The notes: generated from the sequence alone by a model not told the origin. A DNA stretch of 64,000 bases from Verrucomicrobiaceae bacterium (GCA_027490195.1 JAIXYN010000033.1:1-64000); one strand, 5' to 3'; shown: positions 30,201-38,874, numbered from the stretch's first letter. Program-made: numbers and translations.

Positions 30201-31238
30201 TTACTCCTTCGGCAGATGGCCAATCACACGCGGCTTGCCCGCGCCTTCCCACAGCATCATCGCGAGACCTTGGTCTTCATCTGCATCACCAAAATAAAAC
30301 AATCGTGGCGTGCCGCCCACCTCGGTGGCGCAGAAGCCAGCCGCGAATTCCATGTCTTCTGAGATGATCTCGGTCTTGTTCAGCGAGTAGGACATGGCAT
30401 CGAGCTGATCTTGCGTCGTGAATGAATCGCCGGATGTGGGCGAGTGCAGCGGCTTGGCCGGCAACGGCACGCGCATGATTGCGGCCATGTGGCGTCCGCG
30501 CAGTTGGGCGTAGATCCATTTTCCCGCAGGGGCCACATGCTGTACCCACATGCCGCCAGAGTTGGCCTCATCTGTATTGAGGATGCCCAGCGGGGCGATG
30601 CGTGCACCGACCAGCGTTCCCAGCCGATCCGCGCCCGTATCGTCATCCACCTGGATACCACCCTCCCACACATCGCCTTGGGTGATGAAAAACAGACGGT
30701 CATCGTCGGAAAAAACACCGCCGGTTGCACTGCTTACACGTCGGCAAAAAATTGACAGAAAGGTGTGTTTGCCGCCCGGTTTGCGACCGTGGAATGTTCC
30801 CATGCTCGTCGCGTCAGCGGCTTCATTCCCGCTCACAAAGAGACAATCCGTGAGCGGCGTTCCCGGCACGGTGCATACGAACAGATCCGTGGCACCCACG
30901 ACGGGTGCGGTGGCGCAGACATGCTTGACCGGTTTGGCGGCACCGGGTTTCCACACCCACACGCCATCTTTTGCCAGAAACAAGGCTTCACCCTCGCTGC
31001 CTGCGGCCACGCTGTCGATGCTCTCGTCCTTCAGCTCAGCAGGCAAGGGTGCCGGGGTGATCTTTCCCGTGGCGATGTCCACTTGCACCAGCCCGGTTCG
31101 GCCTCTGCCTCCGAGACCCATCGTTACCGTTCTGCCATCTTTCGAAAAGAACGCCTCATTGGCCGCGCTGGGTTGAAGCAAAAAAGTCAGGGCAAGGGAA
31201 GCACTGACGAAAAGGACCGGCAGTCGGGAGATGCTCAT
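30201..31238 (-). CDS. Secreted beta-propeller-like protein
   Basis: 345 residues with a signal peptide (about 1-26, ending near SAANE). The mature part is a run of strands typical of a WD40/TolB-like propeller: SKDGRTVTMGLGG, then L-V-Q-V-D-I-A-T-G-K, ALFLAKDGVWVW, DDRLFFITQGDVWEGG. No enzyme motif is visible. I cannot assign a function; similar exported propeller proteins in this phylum often sit near sulfatases or dehydrogenases, but none is adjacent here. Its stop is 14 bases from the terminator of the convergent lipoprotein gene. Confidence 0.78.
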   Translation of the reverse strand: MSISRLPVLFVSASLALTFLLQPSAANEAFFSKDGRTVTMGLGGRGRTGLVQVDIATGKITPAPLPAELKDESIDSVAAGSEGEALFLAKDGVWVWKPGAAKPVKHVCATAPVVGATDLFVCTVPGTPLTDCLFVSGNEAADATSMGTFHGRKPGGKHTFLSIFCRRVSSATGGVFSDDDRLFFITQGDVWEGGIQVDDDTGADRLGTLVGARIAPLGILNTDEANSGGMWVQHVAPAGKWIYAQLRGRHMAAIMRVPLPAKPLHSPTSGDSFTTQDQLDAMSYSLNKTEIISEDMEFAAGFCATEVGGTPRLFYFGDADEDQGLAMMLWEGAGKPRVIGHLPKE

Positions 31239-31417
31239 GGGGCAGGGTTTAAATCAGCCTCATCGCAAGTCAATGCACATCGGACGCCGCTGTGCTCACT
31301 GATGCACTGAAAAACAGTGGCGGATTCCACAGTAATTATTGGCCCAGACGCAAAATCCTGGAATAAAAACCACCGCTAGCGCATCACACCATTCGTTCTC
31401 TTATTATCCTCCAAACC

Positions 31418-31843
31418 ATGAAAAAAACCATCCTTCTCTTTCTCGCCGCCGCTACCAGCCTCGCCTTGGCCAGCGATTTCCCGAAAGGCAGCCCGTCTTT
31501 TAAAGACAGCAGCGCCACCGCCATGAGCGCCGCGAAAAAATCCGGCAAGCCGGTCATCCTGGTCTTTTCCGCCGCCTGGTGCCCACCCTGCCAGACCATG
31601 AAGCGTGACGTCTATCCCAGCGAAGAGGTGAAGGCCTTCCACGACAAGTTCGTCTGGGCCTACATCGACATCGATGATCCGCGCAATGAAAGCGCCGCCA
31701 CCAAATACGGCGTCAACAGCATCCCACACATCGAGTTCCTCAACGCTGAGGGCAAACAAATCAGCAAACAGATCGGCGGCACTTCCTCCAAGGACTTCGC
31801 CAAGACGCTTCAAAGCGTGCTGAGTAAGACGAACAAATCTTGA
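31418..31843 (+). CDS. Exported thioredoxin-fold protein (CPPC)
   Basis: 141 residues: signal peptide (about 1-19), then a thioredoxin domain with the redox motif WCPPC (Cys55 and Cys58), the VYPSEEVKAF helix, and the cis-proline in NSIPHIEF. It should act as a periplasmic thiol-disulfide protein, possibly reducing or isomerising disulfides. CPPC is typical of TlpA/DsbD C-terminal-like domains. It is encoded alone. The start is fixed by the signal peptide. Confidence 0.9.
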   Translation: MKKTILLFLAAATSLALASDFPKGSPSFKDSSATAMSAAKKSGKPVILVFSAAWCPPCQTMKRDVYPSEEVKAFHDKFVWAYIDIDDPRNESAATKYGVNSIPHIEFLNAEGKQISKQIGGTSSKDFAKTLQSVLSKTNKS

Positions 31844-31857
31844 ACCGATGAGATCAC

Positions 31858-31880
31858 GGAGCCGGGGTCCTCCCGGCTCC
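31858..31880. terminator. Bidirectional hairpin between convergent genes
   Basis: Nine-base perfect stem GGAGCCGGG/CCCGGCTCC with a five-base loop, exactly between the thioredoxin gene and the convergent NIPSNAP gene, touching the latter's stop codon. There is no T-run on either side, so termination strength is uncertain; it may only protect the 3' ends. Confidence 0.5.
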
Positions 31881-32666
31881 TCAGATCTGCGAATACGGAG
31901 CCGGCACCAGCACGAGATTCGTGATGCGTGACACGATTTCCTTGTCCGTGAATCCAGGTGTCGTCTTGAGCTTCGTCCATTCAGGATCGACCCGGAAGGT
32001 GTTCCATGCCTGATCTTTCGCAGCGGCATCGCTGAAGCTCAGCATGTAAGTCAGGTTGGGCATCAGTGGCCCGACGATGGTCTCGCCAAAGAAGACCGCA
32101 TTCAGACCACTGCGCTTGAAGATTTCCAGCTCGCCGATGTTGAACATCTCGATCTTCTTCTTCCCCGTCTTCTCGCTGGGGCTTTCATAGATGCGTAGCT
32201 GGTAAACTTGGCTGCCCTTGGCTGGCACCGTCATTGCTGGCATGCCTGCGATGCCCTGCGCCAGCCAGCTTTCCACGCGCTCCAAAACGACATCGGTCGC
32301 CGGTGCATCGAGGTAAGTCGCGCCCTGCTGCTGCAAGGTGGTGTCTGCCAGCAGTTCTGAGCTCTTGGCGAACTGATCCAGCGAGCTGTAGCGCAGCACC
32401 ACATACACCACGGCTGCCGCTTCCGGCTTTTCCGGCACGAACACACCCACATTGCTAACGCCGAGACGGTTCAGCGCCGGAATCGCCGCATCCTTCAGGT
32501 AAGCCTCCAGCACACTCTGCTTTTCGGGTGCTTTGAGCGTGTACTTCCGAATTTCAAAATACTCTCGCGCTGCACTGCTTGGTGCATCAGCAGCATGCAG
32601 TTCTTGGATGGCTCCGACCAGCCCGCTGGCTGCCACGGTGGATTTGAGGAAAGTGCTACGTGTCAT
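31881..32666 (-). CDS. NIPSNAP-family protein
   Basis: 261 residues. The first 26 residues form an export signal of the kind starting MTRSTFLKSTVAASG; a twin-arginine is lacking but the form is Tat-like. Two NIPSNAP (dimeric alpha-beta barrel) domains follow, opening with YFEIRKYTLKAPEKQSVLE and VYQLRIYESPSEKTGKKKIEMF. Substrate unknown; the fold is shared with small monooxygenases and binding proteins. A second two-domain NIPSNAP is encoded at 54463, with different sequence. Confidence 0.88.
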   Translation of the reverse strand: MTRSTFLKSTVAASGLVGAIQELHAADAPSSAAREYFEIRKYTLKAPEKQSVLEAYLKDAAIPALNRLGVSNVGVFVPEKPEAAAVVYVVLRYSSLDQFAKSSELLADTTLQQQGATYLDAPATDVVLERVESWLAQGIAGMPAMTVPAKGSQVYQLRIYESPSEKTGKKKIEMFNIGELEIFKRSGLNAVFFGETIVGPLMPNLTYMLSFSDAAAKDQAWNTFRVDPEWTKLKTTPGFTDKEIVSRITNLVLVPAPYSQI

Positions 32667-32714
32667 GGCTGGTAGGTAAGTTGATTGTTGGTAAAAGAAA
32701 CGGTTAAGCCTTGA

Positions 32715-33836
32715 TCAGCGAGCACGTCGAGTACGGCTGGGAGTTTTTTTCTTGGATCGTGTCGGGGTGTGCTTGTCTTGCAATCTCTGCTCGCGTGAAA
32801 AAATCTCCATTTCGCGATTAAGTTCGGCACGCAGTTCGTCCTCGCTGGGAAGCACGAGTCGGTATTTGCTGGCAAAAAGCTGTTCATGACCGTGCAGCAC
32901 CGAATAGCGCACTACGCTGGCGTCCTTGTGAGCACACAGAATGATGCCCACGGTGGGGCCGTCGCCTGGCCCCCGATGCTGCTCGTCATACATGCGCACA
33001 TACATGTCCATCTGGCCGATGTCCTGATGCTCCAGCTCCCGGGTTTTGAGATCGAAGAGGACAAAGCATTTCAGTACGTAGTTGTAGAAAACCAGGTCCA
33101 CGTAGAAGTCCTTTGTTTCCGTGCTGATGCGTTGCTGCCGCGCCACAAACGCGAAGCCCTTGCCCAGCTCGAGCAGGAAAGACTGCAGATTGCTGACGAG
33201 CGAGTCTTCCAGATTCGACTCCAGCAGCTTGCCTTTGCCAGGCAGACCGAGAAACTCCAGCACGATCGGATCACGAATAAAGTCGCGCGGGCTGGGCGTT
33301 TCCAAGGCCAGATTTTTCAACGCCTCCGCCTTCACGGCTTTTTTGTCCCGGCTCCTCAGCAACCTCTCATAGTAAAGGCTGCCCATCTGCCGTTCCAAAG
33401 CACGCGTGCTCCAGTTCTGCGCGATTGATTCACGCACATACCATTCACGGGCCTCCTCATCATCCACACGCAGCAGAAGGCGGTAATGCGTCCAGCTCAA
33501 TTCAGGACGCACTGCGTCTAAATTTGAAAAGGCAGCATGAAACTGTCTCATCTTGTAAAGGTTCGAGGCATCGTATCCACGGCCAAACTCCGCTGTCAGC
33601 TTGTCTGCCAGACTTCTTAGCAAGCCCGCTCCATATTCAGCCCGTTGCGCTCCCTCTTGCTCAAACTCCACGATATGACGCCCCACCTCCCAGCAGGTGC
33701 GCACCTGCATCACATCCACAGCACGTAGCAGCTGCCCTCGGGATTCCAGAATCAGCCCGCGTAACTGGCTCAGCAGCCGGTCAAATCCATGACCCGCCTT
33801 GACGATGGATTGCCTGGGCTTCTTCGGTAAAGGCAT
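32715..33836 (-). CDS. DUF1016 (YhcG-like) PD-(D/E)XK nuclease
   Basis: 373 residues from ATG 33836, matching the usual length of about 375. The N-terminal DUF1016_N helical domain (LRGLILESRGQLLRAVDV, CWEVGRHIVEFEQ, GRGYDASNLYKMRQFH, LSWTHYRLLLRV) is followed by the nuclease domain with FYVDLVFYNYVLKCFVLFDLKT. Here the metal-binding Asp and the DLK form of the (D/E)XK motif are visible. The C-terminal tail is strongly basic (TRSKKKTPSRTRRAR). The family is often found with restriction or mobile DNA genes; no methyltransferase or specificity gene is adjacent. Starts at 33848 and 33872 are also possible. Confidence 0.9.
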   Translation of the reverse strand: MPLPKKPRQSIVKAGHGFDRLLSQLRGLILESRGQLLRAVDVMQVRTCWEVGRHIVEFEQEGAQRAEYGAGLLRSLADKLTAEFGRGYDASNLYKMRQFHAAFSNLDAVRPELSWTHYRLLLRVDDEEAREWYVRESIAQNWSTRALERQMGSLYYERLLRSRDKKAVKAEALKNLALETPSPRDFIRDPIVLEFLGLPGKGKLLESNLEDSLVSNLQSFLLELGKGFAFVARQQRISTETKDFYVDLVFYNYVLKCFVLFDLKTRELEHQDIGQMDMYVRMYDEQHRGPGDGPTVGIILCAHKDASVVRYSVLHGHEQLFASKYRLVLPSEDELRAELNREMEIFSREQRLQDKHTPTRSKKKTPSRTRRAR

Positions 33837-33911
33837 GCGGACCAACATTGAACGTCGCCGCCGGACTCTCAACCACGTTTCTTCACAAACCCTCGGAGCA
33901 GTCAGCAGCCT

Positions 33912-34817
33912 TCATGCTTTCGCCAATGCACCCGCCAGCACCCCATAACATTTCTTCGCCGCAGCGACGGGCTCATACCCCGGCTTGCTGAAGATCTGCC
34001 CGCTCACCTCCACGACTACGGGGCCGTGGTAGCCGTGCTGCTTCAGCGCGGTGAAATACTTCACATAATCCGTGCGCCCTTCACCGGGCAGCAGGAACTG
34101 AAACTTCGCCGCATCACCGCTCGCGTCTTTGACGTGGATGAACTTCGTGCGCGGCAGCAGCAGTTTCATGCTTTCCTCCATGTCGATGCCTTGCAGCTCA
34201 AAGTGGCTGTAATCATAGGCCACCTGGATGGCCGGTGACTTCACCTGCTCCAGCAGCCACAGCAGACGCTCCGGCGAGTTCACCGCGCTGCCCACGTGCG
34301 CTTTGATTGCGATCACCGTCTTCTCCTTCTCCGCCGTCTCAGCCCAGCCATGCAAGCGCTCCACCATGCCCGTCTTCTGCTGCTCCCACATCGCCGGTTT
34401 GCCACCGCACACCGTCTCGATGATCGGTGGCTGCGCCGCATTCATGTCGCGCGCCACCTGCGCCGCATCGCGGATGCTTTGCAGATTCAGCGCATGCGCC
34501 TTGTCATCCGCCGTGAGGCTCAGGTTCACCATCAGGCAGGGCAGATCCAGCTTCAGCGCCGCAAGCTGCTGCTTCGCCTCAGCCCGCGCTTCCGCCGTGA
34601 AAACCTTCGGCTCACTCGGAAACCCCGCATTCAAAGCCAGCTCCACATTCGCATAGCCAATGTCCGCACAGGTTTTGAGCGCCTCGCTCAAAGTCAGCGT
34701 CTTCATCCCATACAGACTGAAACCCAGGCTGACCCCTCTCGGCGCAGCCGCCCGTGCGAAATTTGGGAGGGCGGCAAACCCCAGAGCAGTGTGAAGAAAA
34801 TGACGGCGTGTGGGCAT
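33912..34817 (-). CDS. Tat-exported sugar phosphate isomerase/epimerase-like TIM barrel
   Basis: 301 residues from ATG 34817. It begins with a twin-arginine signal (TRRHFLHTALGFAALP, cleavage after ARA), then an AP-endonuclease-2/xylose-isomerase-like TIM barrel: IGYANVELAL, a central HVGSAVNSPE segment, YDYSHFELQG and the C-terminal FIHVKDASGD, with Glu, Asp and His residues at strand ends as needed for a divalent metal. Exported members are common in Planctomycetes and Verrucomicrobia and are thought to act in sugar metabolism; the substrate is unknown. The upstream DUF3592 gene ends 63 bases before the start. Confidence 0.88.
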   Translation of the reverse strand: MPTRRHFLHTALGFAALPNFARAAAPRGVSLGFSLYGMKTLTLSEALKTCADIGYANVELALNAGFPSEPKVFTAEARAEAKQQLAALKLDLPCLMVNLSLTADDKAHALNLQSIRDAAQVARDMNAAQPPIIETVCGGKPAMWEQQKTGMVERLHGWAETAEKEKTVIAIKAHVGSAVNSPERLLWLLEQVKSPAIQVAYDYSHFELQGIDMEESMKLLLPRTKFIHVKDASGDAAKFQFLLPGEGRTDYVKYFTALKQHGYHGPVVVEVSGQIFSKPGYEPVAAAKKCYGVLAGALAKA

Positions 34818-34843
34818 GGGGAATGGCGGGTGGTTGGCTATGG

Positions 34844-34884
34844 TCTTTCGACAACTAATGGATGCCGCATCTTTCGACAACTAA
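34844..34884. repeat. Two 15-bp direct repeats
   Basis: TCTTTCGACAACTAA occurs at 34844-34858 and again at 34870-34884, 26 bases apart, in the short gap between the DUF3592 stop and the isomerase start. The second copy overlaps the DUF3592 stop codon, so this is a small tandem duplication of the 3' end of that gene. Confidence 0.7.
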
Positions 34885-35336
34885 GGTTTCCCACGGAAGA
34901 GAAACGACAGCCAAAAGCCCACTCCTCCCAGTGCGGAGATCAACAGCATGATCTTGGTCGCTCCGCTGCCCCCTTCAGAAGGTGAGCCGTTTCGAATGAT
35001 CGCATTTTTTGGATCGCTGGCGGAGTAAACAACCGGCACGCTGGTGGCGGTAATCTCATCACCTTTGGAAATGGAGGCGAGATAGCCGGTGGTTACTGCA
35101 AGCTCTTGGGTGATGGTTTCCTGGCCCTTGGGGGTGTACTCCACAGCAAGCCAGTTTTTAGATCCGCTCCGCCGCCCAACCTTCGTTACGACGTGGGCAT
35201 TGACCACCTTCCCAGGCACCTCAATGCCAGTGGACTCAAGCGTGCCTCTTGCCTTGCCTCGGTTGACTGAGACATAAGCAAGAATAAGTCCCGCTATGAT
35301 CATAATGACGGAACCAATGCGCAGGTTTTCTCTCAT
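34881..35336 (-). CDS. DUF3592-type membrane protein
   Basis: 151 residues with a membrane segment at each end (about 7-24 and 126-145) and a soluble beta domain between. The KVVNAHVVTKVGRR opening, VEYTPKGQE, the SKGDEITV-like strand and VVYSASDPKNAII are typical of DUF3592. Function unknown. It lies upstream of the isomerase gene on the same strand. AT-richer than its neighbours. Confidence 0.85.
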   Translation of the reverse strand: MRENLRIGSVIMIIAGLILAYVSVNRGKARGTLESTGIEVPGKVVNAHVVTKVGRRSGSKNWLAVEYTPKGQETITQELAVTTGYLASISKGDEITATSVPVVYSASDPKNAIIRNGSPSEGGSGATKIMLLISALGGVGFWLSFLFRGKP

Positions 35337-35530
35337 GGGATGGGTATAAACTGAATTTGTGAGCGGATGATGAGACTCAAGCCGAGCTCCGTCAATCTCA
35401 CGAGATGAACCGAGGAACTTTCATCTCCCCCTACTCCGAGCTTGCGCCCGCTTTAACCAGTTGCCGTATGCAGACAATTTTTCAGGGACTGCAGTGATGG
35501 TTCCCTCCATCACTCGCCGTACTCCACCTC

Positions 35531-36271
35531 ATGAGTCGTCTGCTGCACAGGACACAAACAAAGGCCGTGAAGATGTTGTGCTGCGGACTTTTCATGGGGT
35601 TCTCGATACCCCTGCCGCTGCCTGCCGCAGAGACAGCCCCACAAAGTCTGCCACCTGGCGACGACGGTGCCATCCCCCGTGTGGTGAACATGGGGGAGTT
35701 TGAAGCCCTCGTGACCAACTCCCCCTTCACCCGTTCCCTCGGCGTGTCCGACTCCCTCATCCTCACCGGCGTTGCGCACTTCGAAAAAGACACCTTCGCC
35801 ACCCTGCTCGACACCAAAACCTTCGAGTCCCACGTCGTCTCCAAAGCCCCCAATTTCCAAGGCTGGCAGCTCGTCGCCGTCGGCGGCCATAGTGCTGAGA
35901 TTCAGACCTGGTCCGCCAAGATCCAAATCCCCGGCGGCGAAGTCATCTCCGTCCGCTACCAGAAGCCACCACCCAAACCCGCGCGCACCAAATCAGGCGG
36001 CAGCATTTCCGGCGGCAACGCCCCGGCATTGACCTCCTCCCAGATGAACGAGGCGAAAGCCGCCGCCGTGAACTACAAGGAAGGCTTCTCATCAGACGGC
36101 TACCCCAAGGCTCCGCCACCGGAAATGGTCGCCAAACTCAGGCGCCTCAGCACCTCCCAGCGCGAGACCATCAACCAGCAAATGCTCAATCACCGCAACC
36201 AAGGCCTCGGCCTCGACGAACGCCGCAAAATCTACGAAGGTCTGGTGGAGCGGTCTTTGCAGGGGCGGTAG
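35531..36271 (+). CDS. Secreted protein, function unknown
   Basis: 246 residues with a basic N-terminus and signal peptide (about 1-33, ending near PAAE). Then a domain of about 110 residues with an NSPFTRSLGVSDSLILTGVA segment, and a Pro/Lys linker at about 145-165. A helical C-terminal part follows (MVAKLRRLSTSQRETINQQM), recalling small repeat domains in verrucomicrobial exported proteins. The last 14 codons have a degraded copy at 37669-37710. Start at 35531 is ATG; one 14 codons downstream (35573) would also leave a signal peptide. No enzyme motif. Confidence 0.75.
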   Translation: MSRLLHRTQTKAVKMLCCGLFMGFSIPLPLPAAETAPQSLPPGDDGAIPRVVNMGEFEALVTNSPFTRSLGVSDSLILTGVAHFEKDTFATLLDTKTFESHVVSKAPNFQGWQLVAVGGHSAEIQTWSAKIQIPGGEVISVRYQKPPPKPARTKSGGSISGGNAPALTSSQMNEAKAAAVNYKEGFSSDGYPKAPPPEMVAKLRRLSTSQRETINQQMLNHRNQGLGLDERRKIYEGLVERSLQGR

Positions 36272-36302
36272 CGCCTTGACGAAACGAGGACAGCAAACGC
36301 GG

Positions 36303-36377
36303 CTCTCCCTCTTCCCGCCCCTGACACACAACGATAGCGAATATTTCGCTTCGGGGAGAGGGTTGGGGTGAGGGGGG
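36303..36377. repeat. Imperfect hairpin, CCCTCTCCCC-type repeat
   Basis: CTCTCCCTCTTCCCGCCCC is followed after about 30 bases by GGGGAGAGGGTTGGGGTGAGG, giving an imperfect stem. The motif GGGGAGAGGGTTGGGGTGAGG is a widespread intergenic repeat in bacteria. It lies between convergent genes (secreted protein and serine hydrolase) and may act in termination. Confidence 0.5.
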
Positions 36378-36430
36378 CTTTCTGCCACGCGCAAGTCTCG
36401 CGGTTCATTCACCTCCGCGCTGAGCCTTCG

Positions 36431-37600
36431 TCACCTCCACAGCGCTTTCGCCGCAGCGTTTTGAAACGCCTCGCGCACCGGGCTGGCGTCGCTGTTGGGG
36501 AAGTTCGCGCGCTGCACCATCAGCACGTAGATGACCTCCTTCTTCGGATCAATCCATGCCTGCGTGCCCCACGCACCGCCGTGACCAAAGGTGCCGGGCG
36601 AAAGCATTTGCGCCAGACCTTCATGCGGCTCCTTCAGCACGCACGCACCGATGCCCCAGCCGTAGTTCTTGCCATGGCTGCCGAATTCCGCTTTCTGGAA
36701 GAAGCCGCAGGGCAGATCCCCCGTGTGCACCGACGAGAGAATCTTCACCGCCTCGGGGCTCAGGATGCGTTTGCCATCCAGCGTGCCGCCATTGAGCAGC
36801 ATCTGGCAGAAGCGTGTGTAATCCTTCGCGCAGGAATACAGGCCGCCATTGCCCTGAGGTGGGCGCCCGCGTTTCCCGAAGTCACCGCGCGGCGGCACCG
36901 CCTCCAGTTTGCTGGTCTCCTTGTTCTTCGCATATCCCGTGGCAACGGTGCTCCACTGCGCATCCGTGGGGTAGAAGGTCGTGTTCGTCATGCCGAGTGG
37001 ATCAAACACGCGCTTCTGCAAAAATTCGTCAAACGTCATCCCGCTGATCACCTCCACGATGCGTGCTGCCGCATTGATGCCGGACTGGCAGTACTGCCAT
37101 TTTTCGCCCGGCTCAAATTGCATCGGCGTCGCCAGCCAGATGGGGACCAGATCGGCCAGCGTGTGCGCTTCCTTCGCCTTCGCCCCGTCCGCCTCGCCCA
37201 GGCCCGAGGTATGCGTCAAAATCTGCGTGATCGTGAGATTCGCCGCTTTGCCCGCAGGCGTTTTCAGCCCCGCAAATTCCGGCAGATACTTCGCCACCGG
37301 ATCCGCAATGTTCAGCTTCCCCTCATCCTGCAGCATCATGATCGCCGCCCCCGTGACCGGCTTGGTCATCGAGGCAATCCAGCACATCGTGTCCACGCTC
37401 ATCGCCTTCTGCTTTTCCATGTCCGCCATCCCGCTGGCTTCCAGATGCAGCAGCCCTTCCTTGTTCGCCACCACCGTCACCGCCCCCGCCACTTCACCCT
37501 TGGCGATCATCTCCCCCATCGCCTCGCCAATGCCAGGAAGTTTGGGTGTGTCCGCAAAAGCGATCGACGAAAGAACAAAAGGAAAGAGAAGCGTGCGCAT
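36431..37600 (-). CDS. Exported serine hydrolase (class C beta-lactamase family)
   Basis: 389 residues: signal peptide (about 1-16), then the penicillin-binding-protein-like fold. The SxxK nucleophile motif SMTK is at 77-80 and HTSGLG is near 130. The position of the usual Tyr-x-Asn motif reads Tyr170-Cys-Gln, and a HGG motif (FGHGGAWG) is near the C-terminus. Members include esterases, peptidases and beta-lactamase relatives; the substrate cannot be told. The altered Y-x-N argues against true beta-lactamase activity. Long open frames on the other strand here are shadows. Confidence 0.9.
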   Translation of the reverse strand: MRTLLFPFVLSSIAFADTPKLPGIGEAMGEMIAKGEVAGAVTVVANKEGLLHLEASGMADMEKQKAMSVDTMCWIASMTKPVTGAAIMMLQDEGKLNIADPVAKYLPEFAGLKTPAGKAANLTITQILTHTSGLGEADGAKAKEAHTLADLVPIWLATPMQFEPGEKWQYCQSGINAAARIVEVISGMTFDEFLQKRVFDPLGMTNTTFYPTDAQWSTVATGYAKNKETSKLEAVPPRGDFGKRGRPPQGNGGLYSCAKDYTRFCQMLLNGGTLDGKRILSPEAVKILSSVHTGDLPCGFFQKAEFGSHGKNYGWGIGACVLKEPHEGLAQMLSPGTFGHGGAWGTQAWIDPKKEVIYVLMVQRANFPNSDASPVREAFQNAAAKALWR

Positions 37601-37645
37601 GGGGTGAGGGTTGTTAAATGGAGCAAGACATCAATGTTGCTGGCT

Positions 37646-37710
37646 AGTGGCAGAAGAAGGCCTCTAATCTGCGAAGGCCTCGTGGATCGGTCAATGGAGA
37701 GAAGGTAGTT
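37646..37710 (+). pseudogene. Remnant of a secreted-protein gene 3' end
   Basis: Codons at 37669-37710 read I-C-E-G-L-V-D-R-S-M-E-R-R-stop, against I-Y-E-G-L-V-E-R-S-L-Q-G-R-stop at the end of the secreted-protein gene (36230-36271). Same strand, same stop, similarity fading about eight codons upstream. It is best explained as the last piece of a lost paralogue, left in the gap before the sigma factor gene. Confidence 0.5.
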
Positions 37711-37750
37711 GATCTGTCGGCGCTTTCAACTGTTGCTACTACCTCGAGGG

Positions 37751-37777
37751 TTGCACGCATCGACAAGCGGTTATAGT
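37751..37777 (+). promoter_or_regulatory. Possible sigma-70 promoter of the sigma gene
   Basis: TTGCAC at 37751-37756 and TATAGT at 37772-37777, separated by 15 bases (short of the usual 17). The -10-like box lies 12 bases before the ATG, so a transcript from here would be nearly leaderless. Weak evidence. Confidence 0.3.
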
Positions 37778-37788
37778 TTGCGTGAGAT

Positions 37789-38874
37789 ATGGAACTCGAC
37801 GGAGGCATCAAGATTTACCTGCGTGAGATCGGCAAGACTGACTTGCTGACTCCCGACCAGGAGGTTGAGCTTGCCGAACTCATCAAACGCGGCGACCCCG
37901 AAGCCCGTTCGCACATGATTCGTGCGAACTTGCGCCTCGTGGTGAAGATCGCCCAGGATTACGCCAACTACGGCCTGCCGCTTCTTGACCTCATTTCCGA
38001 AGGCAACATCGGCCTCATGAAGGCCGTGGAACGCTTCGACCCGAACAAGGGGGGTAGGCTTTCAACCTACGCCGCCTGGTGGATCACACAATCCATCAAG
38101 CGCGTCGTCGCCAATCAGTCCAAGACCATCCGCCTCCCTGTCCACATGGTGGACGAGATCAGCAAGATGCGCCGTGTCGCCATGGCGATGTCCGAAGAAC
38201 TTGGCCGCGAACCCACCGACGACGAACTCTCCGAAGAAATCGGCATTGATCGTGCCAAGCTCGGCCAGCGCAAGGGCGCCTCCATACGCCCTGGCTCGCT
38301 CGATACTCCGACCATCGACGACAGCACCGAGTTTGGCGAAATCGTGGGCGATGAAAACGCTCAGGCCCTTTTCGATCTGCTTTCGCAGAAGAACATGCAC
38401 AGCCAGCTTGATAGCCCGATGACCGTTCTCGACGAGCGCGAACGTAAGATCATTGATGCACGCTTCGGCCTTGCCGGTCAAAAGCCCCGCACGCTGGAAG
38501 AAGTCGGTCAGGAGTTCGGCGTCACGCACGAACGTATTCGTCAGCTGCAAAACATCGCCCTGCGCAAGCTCCGCCGTGTCCTGCAGAAGAAGGAAGACGC
38601 TATTCCGAAGGCGCTACGAGTTTTAAAATCATCGACAGATTTCGAATTACAGAATGAACATCAAGAACGGTTCGAGTTACTTGCCTTGAAAAAAACGGCA
38701 TCTACATTGACCCCTAGTGAAACGCTAGAATTCGCAAGCCTTCGTCAACACATCCGAAGAAAAAGAAATTTACTAGCGCCACTGCCCATCGAAGAACTTC
38801 GTTTTCTAAAACAGAATCTTCAGCAAGAACTTAATCAAGATGTCAGACAAGATTCTTCTTTCGCGCCTATTTAA
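37789..38874 (+). CDS. Sigma-70 factor with foreign C-terminal extension
   Basis: RNA polymerase sigma factor of the RpoD/SigA family, primary or stress type. Region 1.2 (IKIYLREIGKTDLLTPDQEVELA), region 2 (about 40-112, ANLRLVVKIAQDYANYGLPLLDLISEGNIGL and STYAAWWITQSIKR), region 3 (about 118-195) and region 4 (about 210-268, DERERKIIDARFGL, TLEEVGQEFGVTHERIRQLQ) are complete, so a normal protein would end near residue 270. Translation instead continues for about 90 residues, in visibly AT-richer DNA from about 38605. This extension (LLALKKTASTLTPSETLEFASLRQH, then a Leu/Gln-rich helix) resembles the small partner proteins encoded before HNH endonucleases. It overlaps the HNH gene by 35 bases. 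Either a functional fusion or a read-through after insertion. Confidence 0.9.
   Translation: MELDGGIKIYLREIGKTDLLTPDQEVELAELIKRGDPEARSHMIRANLRLVVKIAQDYANYGLPLLDLISEGNIGLMKAVERFDPNKGGRLSTYAAWWITQSIKRVVANQSKTIRLPVHMVDEISKMRRVAMAMSEELGREPTDDELSEEIGIDRAKLGQRKGASIRPGSLDTPTIDDSTEFGEIVGDENAQALFDLLSQKNMHSQLDSPMTVLDERERKIIDARFGLAGQKPRTLEEVGQEFGVTHERIRQLQNIALRKLRRVLQKKEDAIPKALRVLKSSTDFELQNEHQERFELLALKKTASTLTPSETLEFASLRQHIRRKRNLLAPLPIEELRFLKQNLQQELNQDVRQDSSFAPI

Noticed and set aside
36368..37708. 446-codon open frame on the plus strand
   Set aside because: Runs opposite the serine hydrolase and has shadow composition. Only its last 14 codons are of interest, as a remnant of a paralogue, and these are listed separately.
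37789..38874. Sigma extension as a sequencing frameshift
   Set aside because: The core ends cleanly and the composition changes to AT-rich DNA that continues into the HNH gene. A frameshift error would not cause a composition change, so an insertion is the better explanation.
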